Below, piece after piece: positions 47,602-58,049 of a stretch of DNA of 64,000 bases (position 1 is the stretch's first letter; the number at the start of each line of letters is the position of its first letter). A program made the position numbers and the translations under genes. The notes below the pieces were generated by a model. That model saw only the letters and a list, made by a program, of their open reading frames with translations, was not told the DNA's origin and searched no databases. Origin of the DNA: Aquabacterium olei. GTDB taxonomy: Bacteria; Pseudomonadota; Gammaproteobacteria; Burkholderiales; Burkholderiaceae_C. Location: contig NZ_CP029210.1 of the NCBI RefSeq assembly GCF_003100395.1, positions 1,736,001-1,800,000 of the forward strand, written 5' to 3'.

Positions 47602-48296
47602 GGTGCGTACCTCTGTTCTCTGATTCGGCAATCGCTCGGATGAGCGCATGAGTACAGATTAGGGCCAGGGTACAGCATGGTCACGGGTGAATGCGGGCTT
47701 TGTCATGGGGATTTCGGCTCCAGTTCATAGCGAGTACTGACGCGGTACGGCCAAGATGGAGGAGTTCAATTTCCGCGAGACAAAAAAAGCCCGCCGATCA
47801 GCGGGTGATCAGCGAGCACAAGACGCATCGCTGTCATCACGGTGCGCCACCGGCTCAGGGAGGAAACGCCGGGCCGAGGTACGAACCTGCAGCAGCCAAA
47901 TGATAAGGGGATTGGCGGCGATGTGGCCTGAGCACGGGTGTGCCCAGGCCATAGAGCAAGCGTTGCCATGTGCAAGTAGCCAGTTTTCCCATTCAAATTC
48001 GGGGAGGGCGCTCGCATTTCTGTCAATGCGCGCGGCGTGGAGACGCCGGCAAGGCCAATGGCTCATGCACTGCAAATGGGCCATCTGGCCGACACCTCAA
48101 GGGTGGTGGCGAGATCCAGTTCTACGAGATTGGACCAGCCATGCAGCAACGAGAAAAGCCTCTGAATTGCGGCGACGCCAACAAATGCATGGACAGCCAA
48201 GAGCCCGAGCGCATTTCAGCGTGAACTGGCTGCCAAATGCAAAGCACCACGCTTCTGCGCCACCCTATAGTTTCTGCGGGAGGCGTGGGAGAGGGG
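47602..48296. other. 695-bp stretch without a supported gene
   Basis: Short frames occur on both strands but none has a ribosome site, recognised motif or consistent codon use. The stretch lies between the transfer block and the metal-resistance cargo, so it may be a scar of cargo acquisition. It contains the minus-strand terminator described separately. Confidence 0.5.
47782..47805 (-). terminator. Rho-independent terminator, minus strand
   Basis: Read on the minus strand: CCCGC, 6-base loop, GCGGG, C, then seven T. It would stop transcripts arriving from the cadR side and insulate the transfer block from the metal cargo. The stem is only 5 to 6 bp. Confidence 0.55.
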
Positions 48297-48749
48297 CTAT
48301 CTACCAAGGCCATGTACCGAATCGATGTGCTGGTGGCCGGTTTGCGAGGGCTGTTGATTCCCGTTGCTCAGTTCTTTTAGGATGCCGCAGTCGGCTGATT
48401 CCTTGGCCTCACCGCACTGGGAACGCAAGCTCTCCAACTGTGCCTTCAGGGCCACCAGCTCATCAATTCGCTGGGTGACATGACCAAGGTGCTCATCGAG
48501 CACACGGTTGGCATCTTCGCAACTCTGGGAGGGCTTGTCCTTCAGTCCAAGCAAGACACGAACTTCGTCGAGGCCCATGTCCAGGGAGCGGCAGCGCCGT
48601 ATGAAGGCCAGTCGCTCAACGTGCTCAACATCGTAGATGCGATAGTTCGTGGCCGTGCGCGCGGGCTCGGGCAGGAGTCCTTCCCTTTCGTAGTAGCGGA
48701 TGGTCTCCACCTGGGTGCCGGTGAGGTTGGCAAGATCGCCGATTTTCAT
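48297..48749 (-). CDS. cadR: CadR/PbrR-type MerR-family metal sensor
   Basis: A 150-residue regulator. The MerR winged helix (MKIGDLANLTGTQVETIRYYEREGLLP) is followed by the dimer coil and a metal loop. Cysteines at 77, 112 and 121 match the Cys77/Cys112/Cys119 pattern of Cd(II)- and Pb(II)-sensing CadR/PbrR. A His-containing tail (TGHQHIDSVHG) is also CadR-like. It is not divergent from its target as usual but lies 33 bp downstream of the P1B ATPase gene on the same strand, so it is probably in the same transcript and autoregulated. Candidate target promoters are at 53765-53795 and 58050-58080. Confidence 0.92.
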   Translation of the reverse strand: MKIGDLANLTGTQVETIRYYEREGLLPEPARTATNYRIYDVEHVERLAFIRRCRSLDMGLDEVRVLLGLKDKPSQSCEDANRVLDEHLGHVTQRIDELVALKAQLESLRSQCGEAKESADCGILKELSNGNQQPSQTGHQHIDSVHGLGR

Positions 48750-48782
48750 TGGACGCCTCTCTGTTTGATGAAAGCCAGTGGC

Positions 48783-51410
<2,628 letters not shown>

Positions 51411-51577
51411 TTTCGCGACCTTTCTTTTTTGATGGAAGCGGAATCAGAGACGCGCCCTTGGGCATAAGCGATGAACGAGCCGTATCCTGGGGAAGCGGCC
51501 TTGATCAGGACGCTCCCAGGGATGAGTTGAATCCATGGCCGGCATCTCATGGGGTGTTACCCAACGCATCCCGCTTG

Positions 51578-52735
51578 GGAAGGTCTGCACAAATGAGCGC
51601 TGACCGTGGTTGGGTGCACTGACATGACCAGATTGGCGGTTGAACGCTCTCCCGGCAGGTGTTTTGGGCACGTTTCGCGCCCATTTCCCATGCGCTGGAC
51701 GCACTCATGCCAAGCTCCCCGTCAAACGCTTGCGCACCATCCACAAATTGGCCAGCGCAAACAGCGTGTGCAACTGCGCCGTGTTCTTGGCCAGGCCGCG
51801 GTAGCGCACCTTCACATGACCGAACTGGCGCTTGATGACGCGGAACGGGTGCTCCACCTTGGCGCGGATGCTGGCCTTGATGCGCTCGACCTGCTCGGTC
51901 AGCGCATCCTTGGGATCGGCCTTGTCCAGCAGCTTGCGCAAGCCCGGTCGCATGGCCACATGCCACTGCACATCCGCTTTGGCGTCGGGCCGCTTGTGCG
52001 CACCTTGGTAGCCGGCGTCGGCGAAGACATCCGTCTCTTGTCCGTGCAGCAAGCTGTTGGCTTCGACCACATCGTTGACGTTGCCCGATGTGCCGCGCAC
52101 GGTGTGCACCAGACCGGAATCAGCGTCCACGCCGATGTGAGCCTTCATGCCGAAGAACCACTGCTGGCCCTTCTTGCTTTGGTGCATCTCCGGGTCTCGT
52201 TCACCGCTGGCGTTCTTGGTCGAGCTCGGCGCCGAGATCAGCGTGGCATCGACCACCGTGCCACTGCGCAGCATCAGGCCTTTGGCACCCAGCAGCAGAT
52301 TGACCGTTGCGAGGATCCGCTCGGCCAGCTTGTGCTTCTCCAGCACATGGCGGAAGCGCAAGATGGTGCTCTCGTCGGGCAGTCGGTCATCCCAGCCGCC
52401 GAGGCCGGCGAAGTCGCGAAACAGGGGCATGTCGTGCAGCGCTTCTTCCATGGCCGGGTCGCTCAGCGTGAACCACTGCTGCATGAAGTGGATGCGCAGC
52501 AGCGACTCCACCGGGAACGGCGGGCGGCCGCGTTTGCCTTCGGGCATGAATGGCGCGATCTGCGCCACCAGGTCGGACCACGGCACCACCCGGTCCATCT
52601 CGTCGAGGAACTCCCGGCGGCGCGTGCGCTTCGTCGATGTTCCCAATCCAAGGCTGCTCTGCTTCATGGGCTCAATGGTCTCAGGCAATCAGGCCGGCGC
52701 CAAGCACGTGTCCGGGCGGTTTATGCAGACCATCC
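51578..52735 (-). mobile_element. IS5-family insertion sequence, copy 2
   Basis: Same 1,158-bp element and orientation as copy 1, flanked by the 4-bp duplication CTTG (51574-51577 and 52736-52739). Separate target duplications show that both copies inserted independently. It interrupts the 3' end of a lipoprotein gene and sits between the upstream czcI-lipoprotein pair and the czcP-cadR pair. Confidence 0.95.
51705..52688 (-). CDS. IS5-family DDE transposase, copy 2
   Basis: A 327-residue transposase with the same translation as copy 1 and an intact DDE core (VVDATLIS, FADAGYQG, VEHPFRVIKRQFG). The identity indicates recent duplication within this genome or element. Confidence 0.95.
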   Translation of the reverse strand: MPETIEPMKQSSLGLGTSTKRTRRREFLDEMDRVVPWSDLVAQIAPFMPEGKRGRPPFPVESLLRIHFMQQWFTLSDPAMEEALHDMPLFRDFAGLGGWDDRLPDESTILRFRHVLEKHKLAERILATVNLLLGAKGLMLRSGTVVDATLISAPSSTKNASGERDPEMHQSKKGQQWFFGMKAHIGVDADSGLVHTVRGTSGNVNDVVEANSLLHGQETDVFADAGYQGAHKRPDAKADVQWHVAMRPGLRKLLDKADPKDALTEQVERIKASIRAKVEHPFRVIKRQFGHVKVRYRGLAKNTAQLHTLFALANLWMVRKRLTGSLA

Positions 52736-53077
52736 CTTGCGCAACGGCGCAAAGCAGTTTTGAATGTTGACGAAGACGAGGTCGTCGGCCTGGAGGTCCA
52801 AATCATTGGGAATGGCCGAGATTCGCCGGGCCTTGTTCCTTGGACTACCGCGCACGTTGTAGGAAACAACGGCAAACCGGGTGTAGGGCGGGTTAGGACC
52901 CAGTTCCGAACGGCAGTCCGTCTGCAGGGTCTTCATGGGCGATTCAATGCCGCCCACTTCGACCACACGGGCCCTGCGCCAGCCTTCCTTGCGGCCGTAA
53001 GTGTCGGTGTCCATGCTGGCGCATCCAGACGCCAGCAGGGCCAGAAGCAGTGATACCCAAGTCAGTGACTTGATCAT
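52721..53077 (-). CDS. Small lipoprotein with IS-altered C-terminus
   Basis: A 118-residue lipoprotein with signal and lipobox LLLALLASGC (Cys near residue 19). The body includes WRRARVVEVGGIESP and DLQADDLVFVNIQNCFAPLR; no family recognised. The last four codons and stop come from the IS5 copy. Removing the IS and one CTTG restores the ending RDALGNTP and a stop at 51547-51549. The loss is only about eight residues, so the protein may still work. Before the insertion czcP lay about 136 bp downstream on the same strand, suggesting a common metal-responsive operon with the CzcI-like gene upstream. Confidence 0.75.
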   Translation of the reverse strand: MIKSLTWVSLLLALLASGCASMDTDTYGRKEGWRRARVVEVGGIESPMKTLQTDCRSELGPNPPYTRFAVVSYNVRGSPRNKARRISAIPNDLDLQADDLVFVNIQNCFAPLRKGWSA

Positions 53078-53321
53078 GAGAGGTACTCCAGATAGAGGGA
53101 TCTACGGAGGACCAGGATTGCCTGCGGCGCATGAGAAGCGTTTCGAGCGCGGCAGTAGTCCTCCGAGCAGTCCCGGAGGGTGGCCGACAAGGCAGGGCAA
53201 TCAGTGGGTGATGGCACATGGCGCATCGAGTCCTCCAGTTGAACAAAGTCAGAACTGGTGGATCCAGCGGCGCGGGAAGCTTGAGGCTGTTGGTTTCAGC
53301 GGGGAAGAGCGCTCAGCTGGA

Positions 53322-53678
53322 TCAACTGGGCATACGCCAGTTGGGCTTCTCGGGCGCCTCTTCGAATACCCATGCCCGCCAGGACAGCGGTTCGGGCAAG
53401 GCGGTCGAGCTGGTCAGCGGAGCATCAAAGAAATGGAACTCCACGACGGGCGTTGGAACGCTCACATGGCAGTATGGGCAATCTGTATCGGCCTGGCCTT
53501 TGTCGGCAACTGACTTTCCGTGCTCCACCGATTTGCCACTGTCCTGGTGCTGATGCACGTGATGCCCGAAGTGGTCGGCGGCAGGGCCGGTCTCATGCGC
53601 ACAGGCGATGCCAGCCGCCGCCCAACTGAGTTGGAGCGGAAGGACAAACACCAGGAACAAGATCAGCCAGCGGCGCAT
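53322..53678 (-). CDS. czcI: CzcI-like periplasmic metal-resistance protein (second paralogue)
   Basis: A 118-residue exported protein. Signal peptide (WLILFLVFVLPLQLSWAAAG), then CAHETGPAADHFGHHVHQHQDS and CPYCHVS, giving a His/Cys metal-binding character. This pattern (Cys-x-His-Glu, FGHH, Cys-x-x-Cys-His) is shared with the proteins at 55439 and 58203 and with CzcI of czc operons, a small periplasmic protein thought to modulate Czc. A MerR-type promoter lies 87 bp upstream. The 244-bp gap to the lipoprotein gene has no supported gene. Confidence 0.82.
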   Translation of the reverse strand: MRRWLILFLVFVLPLQLSWAAAGIACAHETGPAADHFGHHVHQHQDSGKSVEHGKSVADKGQADTDCPYCHVSVPTPVVEFHFFDAPLTSSTALPEPLSWRAWVFEEAPEKPNWRMPS

Positions 53679-53764
53679 GGTTGGGCAGTATAGGGAAAGG
53701 CGAACAATGGTGCTGAAAGGCCAAGCGGACAGGCAGTCAACAAGCCATGTCAGCGCGTACCTGC

Positions 53765-53795
53765 ATTAGAAACCCTGTAGTGGGCACAGAGTCAA
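53765..53795 (-). promoter_or_regulatory. MerR-type promoter upstream of the second czcI
   Basis: Read on the minus strand: -35 TTGACT (53795-53790), a 19-bp spacer containing CTGTGCCCACTACAG, and -10 TCTAAT (53770-53765). The overlong 19-bp spacer with a dyad between the boxes is the hallmark of MerR-family control. It agrees at 26 of 31 positions with the element at 58050-58080. CadR is the obvious candidate regulator. Confidence 0.8.
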
Positions 53796-53801
53796 GCGCT
53801 A

Positions 53802-54332
53802 TCAGCGTGTCCCTCCCGTCATCGAAGCTTGCCGGAATTCCTTGTACTCATCCTCATAGGCCTGCAAGGCCAACTGATAGCGGATGGCGTTGTCGGCGAT
53901 TTGCCCACGTTCGACGTCCATGTCCACGGTATTGCTGTCCAGGCTGGTCTGGAGCGGAACGCGGTAGACAAGCGCCACCGTGCTGTTGAATATGCTTCCT
54001 GATGGTTGCGGCAACTGCGACAAGTGTCCCGCGGCCGTCTTTCGAAGGTCACTGGGATCGGTGCCCTCTGAGCGCTGGTTGTTCACGGCGTTCCGCAGGC
54101 TGGTCCGGAAATCGAGGTCTTTGGCCTGGTAGTGAGGGGTATCGACGTTCGCGATGTTGGAAGCCAGTATTTCCTGCCTCTTGGAACGCAGCAGGATCGC
54201 GTGCTCTTTGAAACCGTCCTCCTCCTGTTCCCCAGAAGGATTCGTCGGTGGAACCACTGGAGGCGTCAAGCGGGGCGATGGCACCGCCGGCGTGGAGGGC
54301 AGTGGCAGATTCATGGAGATGGGTTTGATCAT
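53802..54332 (-). CDS. FlgB-like flagellar rod protein in metal-resistance cargo
   Basis: A 176-residue protein with clear FlgB features: the N-terminal rod motif LLRSKRQEILASNIANVDTPHYQAKDLDF and the C-terminal LDSNTVDMDVERGQIADNAIRYQLALQAY. A Pro-rich extension of about 45 residues (LPLPSTPAVPSPRLTPPVVP) precedes the conserved part and is not usual for FlgB. No other flagellar gene is near. It lies in the middle of czc-type genes on the same strand. Whether it functions in flagella or has been recruited elsewhere cannot be told from sequence. Confidence 0.82.
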   Translation of the reverse strand: MIKPISMNLPLPSTPAVPSPRLTPPVVPPTNPSGEQEEDGFKEHAILLRSKRQEILASNIANVDTPHYQAKDLDFRTSLRNAVNNQRSEGTDPSDLRKTAAGHLSQLPQPSGSIFNSTVALVYRVPLQTSLDSNTVDMDVERGQIADNAIRYQLALQAYEDEYKEFRQASMTGGTR

Positions 54333-54379
54333 GATGCGGTCTCTGGTGTTGAATCGGATGCCGGATCGAAGATTGATGC

Positions 54380-54850
54380 TCAGCAGGCACAAGGAGGTCG
54401 GTTTGGCGGTAGCACAAACCTGACAGTCACTGGACGGCGGCCCTGGAGGTGCAACACGGCGGTGATCCTGGTTTCTGGAGGTAGCTCGAAAATGCCTTGA
54501 GGGCCGAGCAAACCGCTGTGGGGGCTTACCGCCGCGCTGCGCCTGCCGTGCGGACCATCCCAGCTCAAAGTGGCACGCGCGATGTGCAGGCCGGCGGTCA
54601 TGGCTTGACCGCACAATCGGAAGTGCAGGGCTGAGCGTTGGAGCATCAACTCGCAGACCAGCCAGGAGACCACCGCGCGCATCAGTTCATCTGATGTGGT
54701 GCTGGATCCTGAAGGCTGAACCTGGGCTGCCACCTCCGGCGCGCGCCATGAATGGGCCGTAAACGGAGCTTCATCATTGGCAGCGAGACGCGCAGCCACG
54801 ACCCGGATGCACAGCAAGGAGCCGAAGGATCGGAGCGTCGTGTACCTCAT
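54380..54850 (-). CDS. Hypothetical protein upstream of the FlgB-like gene
   Basis: A 156-residue frame with plausible codon use and a protein-like second half (MLQRSALHFRLCGQAMTAGL, then IARATLSWDG). No ribosome site is obvious before the ATG at 54850, and no family is recognised. It is on the same strand as its neighbours, 47 bp before the FlgB-like gene and 55 bp after the membrane protein gene. The start may be internal. Confidence 0.45.
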   Translation of the reverse strand: MRYTTLRSFGSLLCIRVVAARLAANDEAPFTAHSWRAPEVAAQVQPSGSSTTSDELMRAVVSWLVCELMLQRSALHFRLCGQAMTAGLHIARATLSWDGPHGRRSAAVSPHSGLLGPQGIFELPPETRITAVLHLQGRRPVTVRFVLPPNRPPCAC

Positions 54851-54905
54851 GGCATTTGCTCAGGGAGTGAGGGGCATGCCATCCACAAACGGGTGGAACG
54901 TATGC

Positions 54906-55190
54906 TCATGGCCTTCTTCCTTTGGCTTTGCCGTCTTGTTTTCCAGCGGGCGGCTGACCATGAGTACCCGATGCCGTGCCGGTCGAATTCGGTGGCGCTT
55001 GCCGTTCCGAAAATCGTTTGCCGTTCAGTCGATGCCGGAGAGCATCGGTGTACTTGGGCTGTGAGGTTGGTGTCACCTTGGGAGGGTGATGCGCCAGCCA
55101 CCAGGCAAACAGAAGCAGTGCAAGCACCCCACACAGTCCCAAAGCCAACCACACCAGGCCCAACTCCTTGTGGGTGAAGGGCGTGGTCAT
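54906..55190 (-). CDS. Small single-span membrane protein
   Basis: A 94-residue protein with one N-terminal helix (LGLVWLALGLCGVLALLLFA) followed by WWLAHHPPK and a basic, Pro/Gly-rich tail. No family recognised. It lies in the metal cargo between a CzcI-like gene and an unknown gene. The 248 bp between it and the next gene (55191-55438) hold no supported gene. Confidence 0.6.
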   Translation of the reverse strand: MTTPFTHKELGLVWLALGLCGVLALLLFAWWLAHHPPKVTPTSQPKYTDALRHRLNGKRFSERQAPPNSTGTASGTHGQPPAGKQDGKAKGRRP

Positions 55191-55438
55191 GTAAGGGCCC
55201 CTTGCGCGCGCAGGACTGGCCGCTGCGCTCCGGTGGCTACGGGCGTTGTCTGGATGGATGCAATCAAGGGCAGGTGGGCACTACCGCGTCTGCCATGGCA
55301 AAACATGGGCACGGCCAATGAACTTCGCATCGAATTCTCCAAGCGTGATGGGAGGAATTCGACGAGCAGAAGCCGTCAGTTCATGACGGATTCATTCGAA
55401 GCGTATGGAAGCCAGGAATGGACGAACTGCTCGCCGAT

Positions 55439-55795
55439 TTACAGCGAGGATGTCCAATTGGGGCGTTCGAGACGGCGGCGATCGGCCGAGGAATACGCAA
55501 TCACCGGTGCACGGTAGAGGGAAGTCTCGACGGAGGTCGGTGTCACCGTGGTGTGCTGGGGCAGCAGCTGGGGCATCTGGAGATGGCAGAGGCCGCAATC
55601 CTGGTCAAGCTGCAATGACAACTTGCCTTTGCCATTGTCTTGATCGGCTCCTACCTGCGCCCTGTGTTCATGCGCATGGTGCCCGAAATGCCCGGCCGCA
55701 CTGCCAGTCTCGTGCTGGCAATAGGCCGCGGCCGCAGCATATCCAAGCTGCAGCGGCACAATCAACAACAAGAAAATGGCAATCAGGCGGCGCAT
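55439..55795 (-). CDS. czcI: CzcI-like periplasmic metal-resistance protein (third paralogue)
   Basis: A 118-residue exported protein with signal peptide (LIAIFLLLIVPLQLGYAAAA), CQHETGSAAGHFGHHAHEHR and CGLCHLQ. Same architecture as the proteins at 53322 and 58203: RR start, LPLQ-type hydrophobic core, Cys-x-His-Glu, FGHH, Cys-x-x-Cys-His and a C-terminal ERPNW. No MerR-type promoter is visible directly upstream, unlike the other two. Confidence 0.8.
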   Translation of the reverse strand: MRRLIAIFLLLIVPLQLGYAAAAAYCQHETGSAAGHFGHHAHEHRAQVGADQDNGKGKLSLQLDQDCGLCHLQMPQLLPQHTTVTPTSVETSLYRAPVIAYSSADRRRLERPNWTSSL

Positions 55796-55905
55796 CGCAA
55801 AAATGTATCACCATCAAATGGGTGTGCCAAGGATGGATGACGAGACATGAGCATGCAGATGCCCACTATTCCCGTCACCAAAATCGCTCCGGCAATGCCA
55901 GCACA

Positions 55906-56193
55906 TCAATCGAACAGTCTCCTCAGAAAACTGCCTCCATGGCTGGAGCCATGACCAGACTTTTGATGGCCGCCGCCATGTTCACGCCGACCATGGTGTT
56001 CACCACGTCCTGTCGAAATGCCGGGATCCATGTGGGCCTGCGTCGACACGGGGTCGCGCTGGCTCTGTTCAATGATTTTGTCCAACTCTCCTCGGTCCAG
56101 CCATACGCCCCTGCATTGCGGGCAGTAATCGATTTCGACGTTCTCGCGATGGCTCATCGCAAGTTGAACGGTTTTGCAAGCGGGGCATTGCAT
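55906..56193 (-). CDS. TFIIB-type zinc-finger protein with His-rich tail
   Basis: A 95-residue protein. The zf-TFIIB-like domain has CPACKTVQLAMS and DYCPQCRGVWLDRGELDKII, so four Cys bind one zinc. The tail is His/Gly-rich (EHHGRREHGGGHQKSGHGSS) and ends SFLRRLFD. Such proteins are widespread but uncharacterised. The His-rich tail and the position in a Zn/Cd cargo suggest metal buffering or sensing, as inference. An AAAGGAA-like site lies before the ATG. Confidence 0.8.
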   Translation of the reverse strand: MQCPACKTVQLAMSHRENVEIDYCPQCRGVWLDRGELDKIIEQSQRDPVSTQAHMDPGISTGRGEHHGRREHGGGHQKSGHGSSHGGSFLRRLFD

Positions 56194-56279
56194 GAAGATT
56201 CCTTTCTTTGATCAGACGGTGTCAATTCAGCGCATCAAACCTTGAAGTTGCATTAGCCTTGGCTTATGCACGGTTCATA

Positions 56280-56870
56280 TCAACTGGCGATGGCAAGGAC
56301 GTTGATCCAATGTGGCGTGCCATAGAGAAGAGGGGAGCTGGTTGTCAGCCATGATTCGCTTGCTTCGAAACCAGCCTGACCTAGGGCGTTTAGAACCTCC
56401 GAGAGACGGTAGTACACATAGTGTCGCCCATCCTCGATGCAGCGTTCTCCTTGTCCCTCTTGAAGAGCAAGGAACAACGTTCCGCCAAACACGAGTGCTT
56501 GGTGCAGGCGCATCAGTACTGGAACGAGTTGCGCCCTTGGCAGGTGGAGCAGGGAAGCGCAAGCCCAGATGCCATCGAAGCTGCGCTCAAAGGCAATGTC
56601 TTCGAGACGAAGCACCATGCATTCGACGCCAGAGTAGGCATAAGCGAGGCTGGCCATGGCGACTGAGGAGTCGATTCCAAGAGCGACATGGCCTGCACGC
56701 TTGAAGGCGCGAAGATCCCTGCCTGAACCGCAACCCGCATCCAGGATACGTGCTCGTCGAGGCAGCTTCGCCAGGAAGCGTTCCCTGGGTGCGGACGTGT
56801 CGGCATCGAAGGTGAGGGAAAAATACTCCTCCGCCTTGTCCTCGTAGAAATTGCCTGTGGTCGACATCAA
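56280..56870 (-). CDS. Class I SAM-dependent methyltransferase
   Basis: A 196-residue methyltransferase. Motif I is ARILDAGCGSGRDLRAF, the acidic strand II is VALGIDSS, and FDGIWACASLLHLPRAQL is motif IV. Closest in character to TehB/UbiG-like small-molecule methyltransferases; the substrate cannot be told. It lies 21 bp after the response regulator gene and on the same strand, where a sensor kinase would normally be expected. Confidence 0.85.
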   Translation of the reverse strand: MMSTTGNFYEDKAEEYFSLTFDADTSAPRERFLAKLPRRARILDAGCGSGRDLRAFKRAGHVALGIDSSVAMASLAYAYSGVECMVLRLEDIAFERSFDGIWACASLLHLPRAQLVPVLMRLHQALVFGGTLFLALQEGQGERCIEDGRHYVYYRLSEVLNALGQAGFEASESWLTTSSPLLYGTPHWINVLAIAS

Positions 56871-56891
56871 GCTCTTGTTCCTCGAATGCGG

Positions 56892-57590
56892 TCACTGTTC
56901 GGGCGCTTCGAGCATGTAGCCCATGCCTCGCACCGTGAAAATCATCTTCGTCTCTTGCCCTTCATCGATCTTGAGTCGCAGGCGACGCACGGCCACATCG
57001 ATGACGTTGGTGTCGCTCCCGAAGGGCATGTCCCATACCTGGGAGGCGATCAGTGATCGCGGAAGGACTTCCCCTTGGCGACGCATCAGAAGTTCCAGCA
57101 GGCCGAATTCCTTGGGCGTCAGATCGATGTGGGTCCCTGCACGGTGCACGCGGCGGCGCAACAGGTCCAACTCCAGATCACCGATGCAGATCGAAGGGAG
57201 GCTGCTGGCGTCGACCGTGCGTCCACGCAGGATGGTCCTGATGCTGCACAAGAGTTCCGAGAAGGAGAACGGCTTTTTGAGGAAGTCTTCAACGCCACGC
57301 TGGAGCGTGTTGACGCGGCACTCATGATGGTCGCGTCCATTCAAGAAAAGCACGGGAATCAACGAATCCTGACGCCGGAGCGCCTGCAGCAGTTCACAGC
57401 CTGTCATGCCTTTCAGGGCGGTGTCGATGATCAAGAGATCGAACATTTGCAGCGATGCCAGTTTCAACGCCTCGATGCCGCTTTTGGCAAGGTCGACGGC
57501 GAATCCGGCCTCGCTCAAACCTAGGCGATAGTGATCGCCAGTCTTAATGTCGTTTTCGACGACCAATATCTTCGCCTGCACACTTGTCAT
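56892..57590 (-). CDS. OmpR-family response regulator, heavy-metal type, without a sensor kinase
   Basis: A 232-residue regulator. The receiver domain has E12/D14, phosphoacceptor D56 (LLIIDTALKG) and K106 (FLKKPFS), but the conserved Thr/Ser after strand 4 is Asn84 (VLFLNGRD), so phosphorylation signalling may be altered. The OmpR-type winged helix ends FTVRGMGYMLEAPEQ, like CzcR/CopR/CusR. No histidine kinase gene is adjacent. The start at 57590 is chosen because the alternative ATG at 57632 lies inside a probable regulator box. Confidence 0.85.
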   Translation of the reverse strand: MTSVQAKILVVENDIKTGDHYRLGLSEAGFAVDLAKSGIEALKLASLQMFDLLIIDTALKGMTGCELLQALRRQDSLIPVLFLNGRDHHECRVNTLQRGVEDFLKKPFSFSELLCSIRTILRGRTVDASSLPSICIGDLELDLLRRRVHRAGTHIDLTPKEFGLLELLMRRQGEVLPRSLIASQVWDMPFGSDTNVIDVAVRRLRLKIDEGQETKMIFTVRGMGYMLEAPEQ

Positions 57591-57629
57591 GTTTGCGAAG
57601 TGTGCCGATGAATACCGGCCTGAACCAAA

Positions 57630-57647
57630 CATGACGAAAATGTAATC
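57630..57647. promoter_or_regulatory. Candidate heavy-metal response-regulator box
   Basis: CATGACGAAAATGTAATC, 40 bp upstream of the regulator start. ATGAC and TGTAAT elements at this spacing resemble binding sites of CopR/CusR/CzcR-type regulators (ATGACA/TGTAAT families). It may autoregulate the gene or act on the divergent small gene at 57794. Assigned from memory of the motif class, not tested. Confidence 0.4.
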
Positions 57648-57761
57648 TTCAAGACACCGCCTTGAAAGGCTGGGAGCCGGAAAATCTATAGTGGCTTCAG
57701 CCTTCTGGCGTCTGGCATGACATTGGATTCAATTCGAACCAGATCGGCATATGCCTTGCCG

Positions 57762-57778
57762 ATGACACTCGTTGTCAT
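57762..57778. promoter_or_regulatory. Perfect dyad before the small hydrophilic gene
   Basis: ATGACA, CTCGT, TGTCAT: 6-bp perfect arms, 15 bp before the start codon at 57794. The arms are like those of CusR-type boxes. Its closeness to the ribosome site would favour repression or an RNA hairpin. Confidence 0.4.
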
Positions 57779-57793
57779 TGCAAAGGAGCCATC

Positions 57794-58003
57794 ATGGGTG
57801 CCACTTCCAAACATGCCAGGACTGTTGCGAAGCCTCAAAAAGATCGCGAGCCGCAGCGCAACTACGCTGTCAAAGACGAGGGCGTAGAACCCCAAGTCGA
57901 CAATCCCAAAGCGGCGCCGGATCGGCATGCCCACAGTGTGGAGGCCAGCAATGTGGACGGGCATGTGGCTCAGAGCGAGACCGAGCAACCTAGACAGGCT
58001 TGA
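57794..58003 (+). CDS. Small hydrophilic protein of unknown function
   Basis: A 69-residue, highly charged protein without hydrophobic segments (GATSKHARTVAKPQKDREPQ and on to the end). Supported by an AAAGGAG site five bases before the ATG and by its place between the divergent response regulator and the czc operon. Low complexity and lack of Cys argue against direct metal binding, although it has four His. Probably intrinsically disordered. Confidence 0.6.
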   Translation: MGATSKHARTVAKPQKDREPQRNYAVKDEGVEPQVDNPKAAPDRHAHSVEASNVDGHVAQSETEQPRQA

Positions 58004-58049
58004 TTCATTGCCCTGTGGAAAAATTCACAACAATCTTCGCGAAGGGTAT

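Noticed and set aside
53078..53321. A gene between the lipoprotein and the second czcI
   Set aside because: Frames there have no ribosome site, no motif and overlap the lipoprotein gene out of frame.
57590..57632. Longer start for the response regulator at 57632
   Set aside because: The ATG overlaps a probable regulator-binding box, the extra residues are not family-like, and no ribosome site precedes it.
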